Source of the DNA: Patiria miniata
Lineage: Eukaryota > Echinodermata > Asteroidea > Valvatida > Asterinidae
Length of the DNA stretch: 64,000 bases
Assembly (NCBI RefSeq): GCF_015706575.1
Contig: NW_024037068.1
Span: 682,001-746,000, forward strand
Direction of reading: 5' to 3'
Made by a program: the position numbers and the translations under genes. Shown here piece after piece: positions 11,940-23,250 of the stretch. The notes under the pieces were generated by a model. It worked only from the letters and a program-made list of their open reading frames with translations. It was not told the DNA's origin and did no database searches. Position 1 is the stretch's first letter; each line of letters opens with the position of its first letter.

Positions 11940-12233
11940 CAAGGGCGGATCCAGAACACAATTTTTTGGGGGGGCCAAAAAATTTTTTGGTCCCCCAAAA
12001 AGTGGGTCAAAAAAATTACGGCATGGGGTTCGGGTTCAAATTTTTTGGATTCTAGATGCTCTGTGGTGCGATCTGAGGCAATTTCTGATCACTTTAACCA
12101 ATGTTTTTTGAGGAAAAGATGGTGGTGTACTAATTGCCTGCCTTTATTGCGATGTCACATAAAAAAAAAAAAATTGGTTTTGTTTGGGGGGGGGGGCCAT
12201 GGCCCCCTTTGGCCCCCCCCGGATCCGCCCTTG
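11940..12233. mobile_element. hAT-like MITE with perfect 8-bp target duplication
   Basis: Ends CAAGGGCGGATCCAG and (complement) CAAGGGCGGATCCGG. The direct repeat TTCCCAGG flanks it at 11,932-11,939 and 12,234-12,241. An 8-bp duplication and short TIR are hAT hallmarks. The interior is G-run/C-run rich. A related copy without clear duplication is at 19,812-20,031. Confidence 0.85.
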
Positions 12234-12241
12234 TTCCCAGG

Positions 12242-12821
12242 GTGTGTAGTCTGTAAATCATAAAAGACTAGTCTTTCTCTGAAATTAGCACGTGTGTGTG
12301 TCCTTAGAACTTTGGAGAAAAGCGTGAATTTCCGATATGGGCCCGATAACATTTGTACGTCTGATGTCACACACATGACCAAACTTTGATGATTCCTCCT
12401 AATATTTTGACACAATGTGTGAAAGTGGAAACTATACTCTGAAGTAGGGAGAAAAAAGTACTAACCTGATGAATCATTGAAAGTAATATGTCAGATGTAG
12501 TTAACAAGGGGTGAACTCAAATGAGCCCAATTTTATCTCACACAGTGACCAAAGAATGGCCCATACCAGATAGAGTCCTTACATGGTAGAAAATTCTGTA
12601 AATTTAGTTGCTAGAGCAATCACAGGCAACATACCGGTATTTATTGCAAATGACTTGGCTGTGTCAGCCACAAGTCAAATGGTGCTGGTGGTTCGTATTG
12701 GGACGGCGGTCCACGTGCAGTCAACATGAGCTTGTCATTCTGCTTGTACAATGTACAGAACGTAAGAAAGAAAACAGGTTAACTTTATAAATTTAAGCAA
12801 TGTACATTGTACATGTATGTA
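12242..12821. other. No gene seen
   Basis: Short frames only, no splice-site or homology support. Confidence 0.4.
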
Positions 12822-13099
12822 CATGGGCGTCGCCAGGATTTTTTCTAGAGGGGGGCAAAAATTTTTTTTGCCAAAAAATGCTTGTATTTCTCAACACATT
12901 CTCGATTTATCAGTTTTAGAGGGGGGCAGGGACATTTTGCCCCCCCCCCAACTCATTAAATTTACACCACTTTGTCTTCGCGCCTCTTTTTCTTTTCTTT
13001 TCTTTTCTTTTTTTTCTTCCTTTTTTTTTTTTTTTTTTTTTGCTTTTCCAGGGGGGGGGGGCAAGTGCCCCCCCTTGCCCCCCCCTCGCGACGCCCATG
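12822..13099. mobile_element. hAT-like MITE with perfect 8-bp target duplication, GGGCGTCGC ends
   Basis: Ends CATGGGCGTCGCCAGG and (complement) CATGGGCGTCGCGAGG, flanked by TGTATGTA at 12,814-12,821 and 13,100-13,107. Interior consists of G-rich, T-rich and C-rich runs. The 223-codon frame that crosses it is an artefact of these runs. Confidence 0.85.
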
Positions 13100-13675
13100 T
13101 GTATGTAGATTCATTCGCTCACATAGTCAACCCCCGTTTAAAATTATACGGTACATTGAATACTGTACAAAGTCAGCCAAACTTAACTAAAACGTTTGTT
13201 GTATCCAAATTTTGTATCAGTACCGTACATGTACCGGTAGATGTAGGAGTGCTGGTACCGTACCATAATGCATTTAAATGCATATCGATAGTCAGAACTA
13301 CATGTACGTGTAAGACTTTATGTTCACTACATGTATATAATCAAAAGTTTGTTTGTAACAGAGTTTGTTTTAACGATAGTCAACTGTATAAATTTACAAT
13401 CAGTGGCGGCGCAAGGGGGGATTTGTTTTTCTTGCCACCCCCCAGTTTGCCCTCCCCCCCCTCCCAGTTTTCCCTGAACACTTTATAGAATAATTTAATT
13501 GTGATTATTTTCTTCGCTGTTAAGATTCATAACAAGTTGAAGATAGAGAGAGAATCATCAGTTTTGAGGACACATTTTGGGCCAATGAAAGCATTCTAAA
13601 TGTTTGTACTTTGGTAAAACAAAACATGCCACAGGCATGCATTTATTCTGCCGTGGATAGTGTGCTGTAACATTT

Positions 13676-13910
13676 CATTGGTCCGAATTCCAATTGGTCC
13701 GAAGTCTCATTGGTCCGAAGTCTCATTGGTCCGAAGTCTCATTGGTCCGAAGTCTCATTGGTCCGAAGTCCCATTGGTCGGAAGCCCCATAGGATTAGGG
13801 TTAGGGTTAGGGTTACGGTTAGGGTCAGTCAACCTGAACCAGTGGAACTACACAGTATTATGATTCGTCGGACCAATGGGACGAATGGGACTGAGGACCA
13901 GTGGAACTTT
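13676..13910. repeat. 17-bp minisatellite with opposed arm and interstitial TTAGGG repeats
   Basis: About seven units of ATTGGTCCGAAGTCTC (13,676-13,785) run into (TTAGGG)n at 13,793-13,829, followed by a reverse-complement arm containing GTCGGACCAATGGGAC and more diverged units. So minisatellite arms in opposite orientation flank a telomere-like core. Confidence 0.8.
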
Positions 13911-13955
13911 GGACTATCGAGACGTAACCATGTCTTTGAACATGTACATTTGTTA

Positions 13956-14338
13956 GGCCAAAAAAAAAATAAGTCGGTCTCTGGTCAGCGCGCGCGTCGA
14001 TTTTAAGCATGCGCGTCGATCCTTTTTTTCCCCAAAATGTTCCACGGTAGCTCCAACAGCGCCCTCTATTTCCGCACCTCCTCATTTTTTTTTTACCAAA
14101 GAGCACCAAGGAATGGGAAATTGCACCAAGGCAAATGATCGAAAGCACTAAGGCAAATTATGGAGGCCACCAATGTACATGAGGACACCAAAAAAGCAAA
14201 ATAGTACCCACCTTGTCTGAACAATCCAAGCTGAAGAAAAAAAAAATAAGGAAAAAAAAAAAAAAAAAAAGCCGCGTGGCCGCGTCAATTCCGGAACTTT
14301 GGTCTGACCAGAGACCGAATATTTTTTGTTTTTTGGCC
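13956..14338 (-). mobile_element. Tourist-like MITE, copy 3
   Basis: GGCCAAAA...TTTTGGCC ends with TTA at 13,953-13,955 and 14,339-14,341. Same orientation as copy 2. Confidence 0.9.
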
Positions 14339-14341
14339 TTA

Positions 14342-15274
14342 TACATAAATTTGTTGTATTTTTTTCTGCGGATTGATATATTTCTCATTCATAAAATGAC
14401 TACATTTCTAAATTTGCTCTACTGGCTTCTGGACCTTTGACTGCCCCCAAAAATATTTGCTTGCCCCCAATTGCCCCCAAATTTTAGAGTCTGGCACCAC
14501 AACTGTTTACATATCCTCACAACTCATAATTATTAGCAGATTTTAAGAGAGAAATTCACCCCTCCTATACATTTAGTCATTCAATTACATTTGTATACTG
14601 AATGTTATAAATGTAAATTGTACCACTTTGGCTAGTGCACCAAAGCTTTTAACAATATCATTCCCCCTGTGAAGTAGGGATGCCCTGTCCAACGCTCAGA
14701 TGTAAATTCCAATAGTGCATGGTATACGCATGTACTGCGAAGCATGGATGTAAATTGGTATGCATACAAACATGCCTGTACTATCCATGCTTGAACACCT
14801 GAATAGGCGGCGTCCATCATCAGTTCAAAATTTCCAACATGGTGGTGCATCGTCATTTCCCCCATGATCACCACTGATGGGATACAGGCTTTAGTGGTAT
14901 TGGCAACTTTTAAGAAACTGAAAGCTCACCTCCTTCATTCTAATCCGCCGTTCATTCATCCAAATACGATGTTCTTCACGAACTCTGTTATTCTGTTCAC
15001 AAAGGAAATATGATAAAGGGCGATTCCACGCCAAAATTAATGTGGATTGTGACAGCTGAAAAAGGGAAAATCTGTGTAATCTCCAGAACTGCAAGACTGC
15101 AACCTCGAAATGTGGTGTCAACTTAAAGTGGACAACAAGACCTTTCATTTCAGTGATGTGGCAATATGGTCAAATTTATTCATTCATGAAAAAAAAAATG
15201 TTGTGGGGGCTAAAATCAGAGTCATTTTGGCACCTTGTTTTTACATGTACCCGGTATGCACAATGCAAGTGTTA
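14342..15274. other. No gene seen
   Basis: Includes a TTGCCCCCAA-rich stretch (14,430-14,490) resembling the end of a G/C-run MITE whose CAGTGGCGGCGCAAG start lies near 13,401. The pair could be one element interrupted by MITE copy 3 but target repeats are not clear. Confidence 0.35.
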
Positions 15275-15646
15275 AGCCAAAAAAAAAAAAAAATTCGGTC
15301 TCTGGTCTGACCAAAGTTCCGGAATTGACGCGGGGATGCGGCTTTTTTTTTTTTTTGCTCTTTTTTTTTTCTTCAAGCTTGGATTGTACAGACAAGGTGG
15401 GGTACTATTTTGCTTTTTTGGTGTCCTCATGTACATTAGTGTCCTCCATAATTTGCCTAGGTGCTCTCGATCATTTGCCTTGGTGCAATTTCCCATTCCT
15501 TGGTGCTCTTTGGTAAAAAAAATTGAGGAGCTGCGGCAATAGTGGGCGCTGTTGGAGCTACCGTGGAACATTTTGGAAAATAAAAGATTGACGCGCATGA
15601 TTCAAATTGACGCGCGCGCTGACCAGAGACCGACTTTTTTTTGGCC
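15275..15646 (+). mobile_element. Tourist-like MITE, copy 4
   Basis: AGCCAAAA...TTTTGGCC ends, TTA at 15,272-15,274 and 15,647-15,649, inner CGGTCTCTGGTC / GACCAGAGACCG pair. Confidence 0.9.
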
Positions 15647-16118
15647 TTATTGTGGGGTTTTGTTTTTAAGGCAGAGAGAAGGGTTCATAGTCTGTGCCAA
15701 AAGAGATTATTTGGTTTGATTATGAGTTTCTTGTACCGGTAAATGTATCTTTTAACTTGTACCAAAGATGGGTGGACAAACTGTAATGCGAGTTACCGTA
15801 ATGCGAGTTACCGTAACGCAAGTAACCATAACGCGAGTAATAAAAATTTATCCATCTAGAGATTTTATGATTGATTTTTTGTTAACAATTGTTATGTAGC
15901 ATATGACCTACTGTTTGTACACACTAATGATGTAAGGATGCTGGAAAGATTCTTCCAACAGTGTGCAGTACATGTATAAGGGAATTTCCAAATTTATGCA
16001 GGGTATAAGTTAACAATTTACAATCTTATTGCAGAACCAACAAAATTTCATTAGCCTCTTTTTTAGTAGCTTAATCACTTAATTTCAAGGGATCTTCTGT
16101 GAGAAAAACCCTCCCTAA

Positions 16119-16299
16119 AGCCCGGTTCATACTTCATGCGAAAGCAAATGCGAAGCGAATTTGACGTCATAAAACATTCGCTGCGAAATTCGCCCGAGTT
16201 GAAATATGTTTAACTTTTACGAAATCGCAGCGCACATACTTGCCATGACGTCACAAATTCGCGTTTGCTTTCGCTTTCGCGCAGAGTATGAACCGGGCT
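16119..16299. mobile_element. Short PIF/Harbinger-like MITE with TAA duplication
   Basis: Ends AGCCCGGTTCATACT / AGTATGAACCGGGCT, 181 bp, flanked by TAA at 16,116-16,118 and 16,300-16,302. It is nearly palindromic throughout (AAGCAAATGCGAAGCGAA opposite TTCGCGTTTGCTTTCGC). Confidence 0.85.
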
Positions 16300-16408
16300 T
16301 AAATGCTTTGACTTTATCAAATAACAGCACAGAGTTGCTGTTAAAAAAAATTGGTTTCAATTCTAATAACAGATTATCAATTAGTGTGTCAGTCTTTGAA
16401 TGTCTTAC

Positions 16409-16516
16409 CTCAAGAGATTGAAATTGATGCTTATTCTCCAATGCACTATTCAAATCTTGGGAATTGTCTTGTACTCCAGTCATAAAGAATTGGGAGTCAT
16501 CATCCCATTTCTTACT
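16409..16516 (-). CDS. Internal exon of unit D, 36 codons, duplicate of the exon at 177-281
   Basis: Acceptor TTTTTATCCACAG and donor GAG|GTAAGACA bound a 108-nt exon open in phase 0, encoding an acidic Ser/Gln/Asn-rich peptide starting SKKWDDDSQFFMTG. It aligns in length, phase and the DDDS block with the exon at 177-281, and the flanking intron matches too. Upstream in the same phase are the exons at 18,643-18,708 and 20,180-20,328, giving one consistent gene model. No known domain. Confidence 0.55.
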
Positions 16517-17059
16517 CTGTGGATAAAAATTATGACGTGATGTTTTAGTAAACTTGTAACAGGTTTTAGACCCTCCGCCTCTGTTATTGCTTCCTCTGTG
16601 TTCTTCCTTTTAAGCCTACATGTACACGTATTTCAGCAAAGCAAGATAAAGAAAGAGATATGTGCAGGGTATGTTCTTGCAGTTTACATACCTGGTACCG
16701 GGGTATTTAAAGGTACCGGTACAGTCCATCATTTGTAATTTGTGCATTTTGTTCATTTGAAAAACATGCTCAAAATCTAAATACAGGTGAACCTGATGAA
16801 GTTTCAGCTCAGCTTCAGCTGTATATTCCAAGAAAAAAACACAGCATTCTAGGATTCGATTTCAAATCAGAAGTTGCTGAATCATGTTTTGAATTGGGCC
16901 TGTATTCAGCGTCTGAGCCGATTGCAGCTGCGCGATGTCGCGCCCCAATCCGACGAATTATAGCAACTGTGCGCGCGTGCGCTTCGCCAAATAAAATAAA
17001 TGAACTACTAACGGAATTTTCCTTCTTAAGACGCACCGTTGGAAGGCCTTCTTTCGTTG

Positions 17060-17969
17060 ATTTCTTCCAAATGACAGCTAGCCAGGAAGAATAATTTCAC
17101 AGGGAGTTTATTCCCCTTACTATCTTCAACCAAGTATGTTTTTCAACAATAATTATGTCAGTTACTTTTTGGATAGCTGCAAATGATGGATTGTAGCTTT
17201 AAACCATTGTTGACTGCTGTGATGTGGGATATGACGTTTGACCAGATCACAGCAGTCAAAAATTCTTTCGTGCTAAATGGTTGTAACTTAATCTGCAAGA
17301 AATAAATTGAATCTCTGTGTTGTAACCTTTGATAACTGCAGGCTTTCCTGCCCGATATGAGACTGAGTGGTTGCAGTTTTCGGTCACAAGCGACAGGTAA
17401 CACAATGCACGCAGTCTACAAATGTATATGCAGCGCAATGTGTATGAGGTTTATAGAAAATTTACATGTATGGAACGCTGTGCACATTTTATGAAGTAAA
17501 CAGTTATTTTTACAGACTTGACACGTACAATGTATAGCCATTCTATACCAATGAAATTACAACATCCAATCACATAGAGCTGCTTCAGCATAAAATATGC
17601 TTTAAGCACAAATTAACTTTGCTTATATCATCAGGTTACCCATGCGATTGTTGCTAAGTAAACAACAGCTAAATACCAGTCACAAGCAATGTACATCGCA
17701 TGGCGTTTTGGCCGGTATCCTGATTATATTAGGCAAGGTTCTTTTGTGCTTTTAAAGGAAATTTAGTGCTCAAGCAGCTCTAGGAAATTGGTCCATGGCA
17801 GTCTTCAAGTTTACGTTGCAATAAACTATACTTCTCTAAATAATGTACGTTCTTGTTGCATACATTTGGTGGTGCTGATGAGTATCAAGCTGGAGGCTGA
17901 AAGGGAGTGACGTCCCTTGCCTCAAGTGTGATGACTCAAGTTGTGGAAAATCATGGAATTTCATTGTAA
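17060..17969. other. No gene seen; repeat matching 440-640 at the left
   Basis: 17,025-17,200 is the inverted partner of 440-640. The remainder shows no supported feature. Confidence 0.4.
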
Positions 17970-18583
17970 AGGCCCTGTCACACTGTCACGTCCATACATG
18001 GCGTCCACCGTAAATCTAAGACGTCTGTGTGGCGTTCTATGGCGTCCTTGCAGCGTTAATCTGTATGAGTTCCATTGAATTCCAATTAGAAGTCTGCGCG
18101 GCATCCTCTGCGTCCTCGCTGCGTCCTCGCTGCGTCCTCATGGCGTCCAATAAGTTTGTACCACGTTCTTGGAGTCCTTATCGCACGCTTGATGCGACCT
18201 TAAAACATACGTGTGATGTCAGCAGCCAGGAGCGCGGCGTATATAAATACTCGGGCCAAAATGGGCAATAGTCATTAGAGGAGACGTGCAGTCCTGATGC
18301 ATGCACATATCCGTGGAGTACTCAGGACGTCGCTCCCGTCTGCCTGCACGTTGCCATTACGTCACGGCCATTTGGAAGGAGTTCGCGCAGAGTCCTTATC
18401 GCGTTCTGATCAAAACGCCAAGGTGCGACGTTTGTTTACTAGATATGTAAGATCAATGAGTCCCCAAGCCGTATCTAGTATCAATGAGTCCCCAAGCGTA
18501 ATCAGCGCTCTTACCTCGTTTTAGTCAATTTTCTTGGTCGCGGTACAAACTCCATACCAGAACGTGACAGTGTGACAGGCCCT
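17970..18583. mobile_element. PIF/Harbinger-like MITE with TAA duplication
   Basis: Ends AGGCCCTGTCACACTG / CAGTGTGACAGGCCCT, flanked by TAA at 17,967-17,969 and 18,584-18,586. The interior holds short tandem CGTCCTCGCTG units near 18,105-18,140 and a TATATAAAT word at 18,240 that is part of the element, not a host promoter. Confidence 0.85.
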
Positions 18584-18642
18584 TAAGCATGTTAAGAAAA
18601 CAGAGTGAAGAAAAACAGAATGAAGCTCACAGTGAACTGTAC

Positions 18643-18708
18643 CTTTTCGGTTTCGATGTTTGGAGGACGATCATCAGGAGCTGGTAGTGAATTTTCTCCT
18701 CCCAAAAT
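18643..18708 (-). CDS. Internal micro-exon of unit D, 22 codons
   Basis: Acceptor TTTCACTTCGCAG and donor AAAAG|GTACAG bound 66 nt in phase 0; the peptide begins ILGGENSLPAPDD and is Pro/Asp-rich. Its DNA core CACTACCAGCTCCTGA recurs with one change just upstream of the caspase exons (63,600-63,650, CACTTCCAGCTCCTGA), preceded by ATTTTG in both, so unit D and the caspase gene share an ancestral 5' exon. Confidence 0.5.
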
Positions 18709-19194
18709 CTGCGAAGTGAAAGAAGGACTTAAAAAAAACTCTCTGTAGTTGTGTGCCTGTTTGAGGGAACAAGAATTTAAGTTCATATATTGTTGTCTTT
18801 TTTCCTTCCAACTTCTGTCTTAGAAAACAGTTTTAGAAGTTACCCAAATTGGGATTGGGAACAATCTAAGGTCCACTCTGTTCAGTTGTTGGGTTCCGTT
18901 GCCGTGGGAAAAGAGAGGGAAATTTAGTTTAATTTTGGTTGGGAACAAATGTTGTCAAGCCTGCTTGGCTTTGGAACAGACTATTTTGTCTGCCTCGTTT
19001 CCTTCTTTTTTTTGGGGGGGGGGGGGAATTGCCACGGCCCCATTGGAATGGGGCTATTCGAGGTGTGTTATGCTGATATCGTTTTAAAACAAATGTACAA
19101 ACTCGTTGAAATACAGGAGTTTTGTGTATACATATGGTCTCTGTATGTTTATCAGATACAATTAAATAAATAAAGTAATATCGCTTTTCATCAT

Positions 19195-19325
19195 CAACAA
19201 TCTCAGAGCGCTTTACATTTATTCCCCCATTCATCAGGTCAGTTTTTTGTCTTGCCCAAGGGCACAAACACCATGCTCCTGGCAGGGTTCGAACCCAGGC
19301 ACCATTGTATAGGAGTCAAATTGCA
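19195..19325 (-). mobile_element. tRNA-derived SINE fragment with CCTTGGGCAAG core
   Basis: Minus strand shows GGGTTCGAACCCTGCC (B box) and, downstream, TGCCCTTGGGCAAGACA, the conserved core of deuterostome tRNA-derived SINEs. It is abutted by the pogo-like MITE at 19,331. Confidence 0.5.
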
Positions 19326-19330
19326 TGATA

Positions 19331-19727
19331 CAGTGGAACGTCGCTTTACCGTACACCGCTATATACCAAACATTCAGCTATACCGAACATCGTCCTTGGC
19401 TACCGATGTTTGTGTACAAAACGTACTGAACGTTGCTGTTGAAAAAAGTCAACAGAAGAGCGACAAGTGGCTATTATTTCCCCAAGGAATAGAAGGTGGA
19501 AAGCCACCCATTGCTGTAGGTAGTAAGCTCAAAACTGTGTATATTACATGATTCAATAGTCGGCACGTGTTCAAAGTCATCTTTCAGTAGGGCGTGCAGG
19601 GTGACGTTCTGAAGGGCGCTATTTTGAGTACCGGAGTACCAGCAGCTTAAGATCGCTATACCGAACGTTCGCTATTACGAACAATTTCTGTGGATCCCGT
19701 GATGTTCGTTATAGCGGTGCTCCACTG
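19331..19727. mobile_element. pogo/Tc1-mariner-like MITE with TA duplication
   Basis: Ends CAGTGGAACGTCGCT and (complement) CAGTGGAGCACCGCTATAAC, with inner CTATACCGAACGTTCGCTAT / GTTCGTTATAGCGG, flanked by TA on both sides (19,329-19,330; 19,728-19,729). Same family as 54,196-54,752. Confidence 0.75.
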
Positions 19728-19811
19728 TAAATAAGCCATGTAATGCTGTTGATATATTCTGTAACATGTAAATCCTTCTGCGGACTTGTAGCAAACGCAC
19801 ATTAAACTAGT

Positions 19812-20031
19812 CAACGGCGGATCCAGGAGGGGGGGGGGGATTTTTTTGTTATGGTCGCAAAAAAGGCAGCCATTGCATACACCACACACAAAACTCAGCA
19901 ATACATTTGCACCCCCTTCCCCTTGCTTTTCATATTTAATTTGGGGCGGAAAATCTTTGGACCCACTAAGCTTATTCGGGAACAAATCTTTTATGGTCCC
20001 CTCTAAAAATTGGGTTCTGGATCCGGCCTTG
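19812..20031. mobile_element. hAT-like MITE, relative of 11,940-12,233
   Basis: Ends CAACGGCGGATCCAGG and (complement) CAAGGCCGGATCCAGAAC, with a G-run next to the left end. No clean target duplication remains. Confidence 0.55.
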
Positions 20032-20179
20032 TCTGATACATGTGACATGATAGGCTTATACATGTAATGCACAAGGCCTTACAATTGTCATGCATGTTCA
20101 TCGCCAAGTTTTCATTATAAGATGGTTTTGGACATGTACGTGGCTGTCGTGTTGAGCCATTTTATCGTGTTGTACCCAC

Positions 20180-20328
20180 CTTATTTAAAGGACTTAATGC
20201 AGGCCGAATGTCATTAAGTGGATGCTTTGCATGCTGTTCATCCATCGTATGGGGACTAGATGGCAACATGGTGTTGGACAGAACGGCTAACGATGTAGCT
20301 GTTGACTTGATATCTTCGGAGCGGTAAA
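20180..20328 (-). CDS. Internal exon of unit D, 49 codons
   Basis: Acceptor TTGCCTTAG and donor AATAAG|GTGGGT bound 149 nt. It starts with 2 nt of a split codon and then reads YRSEDIKSTATSLAVLSN and on to phase 0; the other two frames contain stops. The 2-nt start matches the third exons of units A (34,248) and B (53,468), supporting a shared gene plan. The peptide is Ser/His/Pro-rich with no recognised domain. An upstream exon ending in phase 1 is required and was not found. Confidence 0.5.
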
Positions 20329-20375
20329 CTAAGGCAAGAAAAAGTTAACAGCAAGATTAGTAAAGTATCTGTCTA

Positions 20376-20612
20376 TGGTAATGAAACCAAGGATTCCTCA
20401 AAAGCAGCCTACAGGTAGGTGCTGTAGAGAGAAGACAATAAAAAGTGATTACAGTTTTAGAGGTGGGAGGAAAACCCCAGAAGGATATTCCGGGGAAGAC
20501 CCACAGAATCAGGTAGGGACTGAAAACCCAATCCACATGTGGCCAGGGCAGGAATCGAACTCGGGCCATAGAGGGGGGAGGCAAGAAACGATCCACTGTG
20601 CCAACCTGACTT
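20376..20612 (-). mobile_element. tRNA-derived SINE, same family as 8,715-8,990
   Basis: Minus strand: GGTTGGCACAGTGGATCG (A-box region), GAGTTCGATTCCTGCCC (B box), then body CAGTCCCTACCTGATTCTGT and a tail TTGGTTTCATTACC. Confidence 0.7.
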
Positions 20613-21216
20613 CCTGACATACATGTACATGTAAAAATGTCGCAAGAATATACCGGTAGATATCAAGGCTCTACACAAGGAAAAAGTATCCTGGTTGAAT
20701 TGCGGAATTGTTAAATGTAATCCGCAATGAGCTTATTGCATTGAAGAATTAGTTGCAGGATTCTCAACAATTTCTCCGAGATCTTTCCCAAATGAAGGTC
20801 CAAGCATTAAGCACGTATACGAACTGATAACTTCATTTTGGGGAAACTCTGTGGAAGTGTTTTCAGAACCTCTGTAACTTCGTGTAATACCCTATATAAT
20901 TGACCCATTGCTGGTGTACTTGTCTGAAACTTATTTTGGTATATTTATCCCAGATAAATCGTAACATAAATCGTAACGAACTGTTTTCTTAGTATGATGG
21001 AATTTGCATTGTCTGAAAGCTTGTCACAAAATAAGAAAAAGAAAAGAAAACATGAAACTAGAGATTCACGTTTGTTGAGTTACAAACGCTGGGTGATCGG
21101 GCCGAACCCTGTTTCACAGAACATTGCTCAGTTGTGAATATTTTTTTTATGTAAGAACAGAAAAGGATCATGAAATTAAACCTTTTCAGTAAATTTGCAT
21201 ATAATAATATACACAC

Positions 21217-21294
21217 CTTATCAGGGATTATGTTGGTGCAAAGTTTCAAGTTTGTACCACAAACGGTTGAGAAGAACACCTGTGGATGTAGTGA
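21217..21294 (-). CDS. Possible 26-codon exon
   Basis: A strong acceptor (CTTTCTTTCTTTTTTCTAG) and donor GATAAG|GTGTGTAT bound 78 nt open only in phase 0 (starts SLHPQVFFSTVCG). It does not fit the 2-nt start of the next exon at 20,328, so it may be an alternative exon or belong to another transcript. No similarity recognised. Confidence 0.3.
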
Positions 21295-22439
21295 CTAGAA
21301 AAAAGAAAGAAAGATGGAAAGAAACAGAGAACATTTATTCGAACAATTCTAAAATGGTGATCGGGTTGTGCCCAATCCCCCCCCCAAAAAAAGGAGAAAA
21401 ACAGAGAAGCTAAAAAAAAAAGGTGAGCTCCCTGAGGCAAAAAAAAAGTCCTGTTTTTGGTCAGCGCTTGCATGGACGTAGCCATGCTCGTCGGCAAAAT
21501 CTAAAAAAAAAGAAGTAAATGTAAGATGGTGTCTCCAAACTGCGAAACCCACTGGTTTGACTAGAATCCTGCTGCTACACAGTTTTAGTGTGTTTTTAGA
21601 TGGGGTTACGATTGAGTATTTAAGCTTTATGTGGCCTCTCTGGGCTGCCGCTAACTTTAGTCGGGCACCATTTGCAGACGGTGTTGTAATTTTGTCCAAA
21701 CTTCTAGAAGAATGTTTGTGTCGGTTGAGATACTAAGCCGGTGCAGAATTCTCAAGCCTTATGGCCTTACTGAGGTCACCTCAAGCTCCACCCATGGACA
21801 TTTTTTGAGAGTTCGAAGGGGATGGAAGCGTCATCTGCAACATCAGCCGCCATTTGATTTGGGGCAAGCTCCATACCAGAAACCGATACTGTTTTGGCCT
21901 AAGAGGGACTTAACCAGTTGTGATTTTTTTTCGCGACATCGTGAATTTTTATCATGACGCTTTGTGAATATTTGTCACAACCAGTATATTTGTCATGACT
22001 AGTCGTAAAAAAATTAATGACTAGTCGTGAATTTTGTTGCTAATTTTTTTTCCAGTAACTTCCGAGGGCAAAACCATGAGGTAGGCCTACATGTCTATTT
22101 TTCTTTGTTCGCTGGTTGTCCTTCAGCGTCGGGGGGGGGGGGGGGGGGGGGGGGGGGTAAACATCCCTGCTATCCCATGATGCACATTGTTAAACCCTCC
22201 AAGATACTTGAAAAATATTCGGGAAAAACACTCACGACGTCGTAACAAATTTCACGACTAACCATAAAAAAATCCACAACCACCTGTAGCTATTGTCCCT
22301 TCAGGATCACCATTTGTTTAAAATATAAATTCTTGTTGCTTTCTGCCTGATCTTTGGTTGAAGGTTCTTTCCTTTTTTAACTGAAAAAATAGGACCAGTA
22401 AAGATAAAGTGGGAGCTTCAAAGTGGGAACCAACAAAGT

Positions 22440-23250
22440 ACATGTACATGTACAATGTATGTTTAATTAGGCCTACATCACTGAAAATGAACATGCACGT
22501 AGAATTACTTTACAGGTCCCTTTGATGACTTTGAAGTACTTGTTCCTATTGTTAGAGGACCTATTATTGCCATGAAATGTTTGAAGTATGGTATACACTT
22601 TTGATTACATAAAACTTACCAATTAGGAAGGATAATTAAAGCTTAGCTTTTATCACGCAGAAGAATAAACCAAAATCTACTGGAAAGTCCCTCTTTAGCA
22701 TGACGTCACATGCACGACGTCACACGCAAGCGCAGTTGTTACTTGGTCATTCCATTATTTTGTGTGCAACCAAAACACGTACGGGTTCATGATCCATACC
22801 ACATGATCAATTTAGAAAACTTGTTTCACCAAATAAAGAAAAATGTTTTAATAATTTTGTATTTTTCATTTCCTGTTGTTTTGGCCATATAGTTCATGAA
22901 TAACACAGTAGTTGTGCAATAGCATTATTTAGAAAACAAATTAGTTTTACATTAATGCCACAGAATGCCAATTTTTTTTACTCTCATCTTGAGACCCCCA
23001 GTGTTTTAATCGTTTTGGAAAAAAAATGTCGAAATAATTCAAGTTAACATTGATAAACAAGGCTAAGTTTTGATTTGCCTTATTTCTCATCCTGGGAAAA
23101 ACCCAACTCTGTTGCCCTATTGCCCTGCTTTTATTGAACGCAAGGATTCTGTTTTAATAGGATTTTATTCATGAATTCGATCTTGTTGACATTTATATCC
23201 TGGATCATCCGGGACTATTAAAGGATCTACTGGAATGTTATGACAATGTA
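22440..23250. repeat. Left copy of a ~0.8-kb block repeated at 25,210-26,000
   Basis: The blocks share, in order, a TAAAACTTACC/GTGAAACTTACC donor-like site, TTTTAATAATTTTGTA-like text, GTTTTGGCCA, GAATAACA(C/T)AGTAGTTG, TTGA(G/C)ACCCCC and CCCAACT(C/T)TGTTGCC(C). The copy here has two GACGTCA words but its first reading frame stops early, so no gene is called. Confidence 0.6.

Noticed and set aside
12817-13488. 223-codon plus-strand frame
   Set aside because: It crosses a hAT MITE made of homopolymer runs, which create Phe/Gly/Pro tracts.
13793-13829. Telomere or chromosome end
   Set aside because: Only about six TTAGGG-like units, flanked on both sides by ordinary sequence.
18230-18300. 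TATATAAAT followed by ATG codons on the plus strand
   Set aside because: It lies inside the TAA-flanked MITE at 17,970-18,583 and has no splice-supported exon downstream.
21440-21500. Exon after a strong TTTTTTTTTTAG acceptor (DFADEHGYVHAS)
   Set aside because: No GT donor in a usable position before the poly-T tract.
22610-22700. First exon parallel to 25,334-25,417, with a GGGACTTTCC kappaB-like word
   Set aside because: Its frame stops after about 20 codons before the donor, and a single 10-bp word is weak evidence for regulation.
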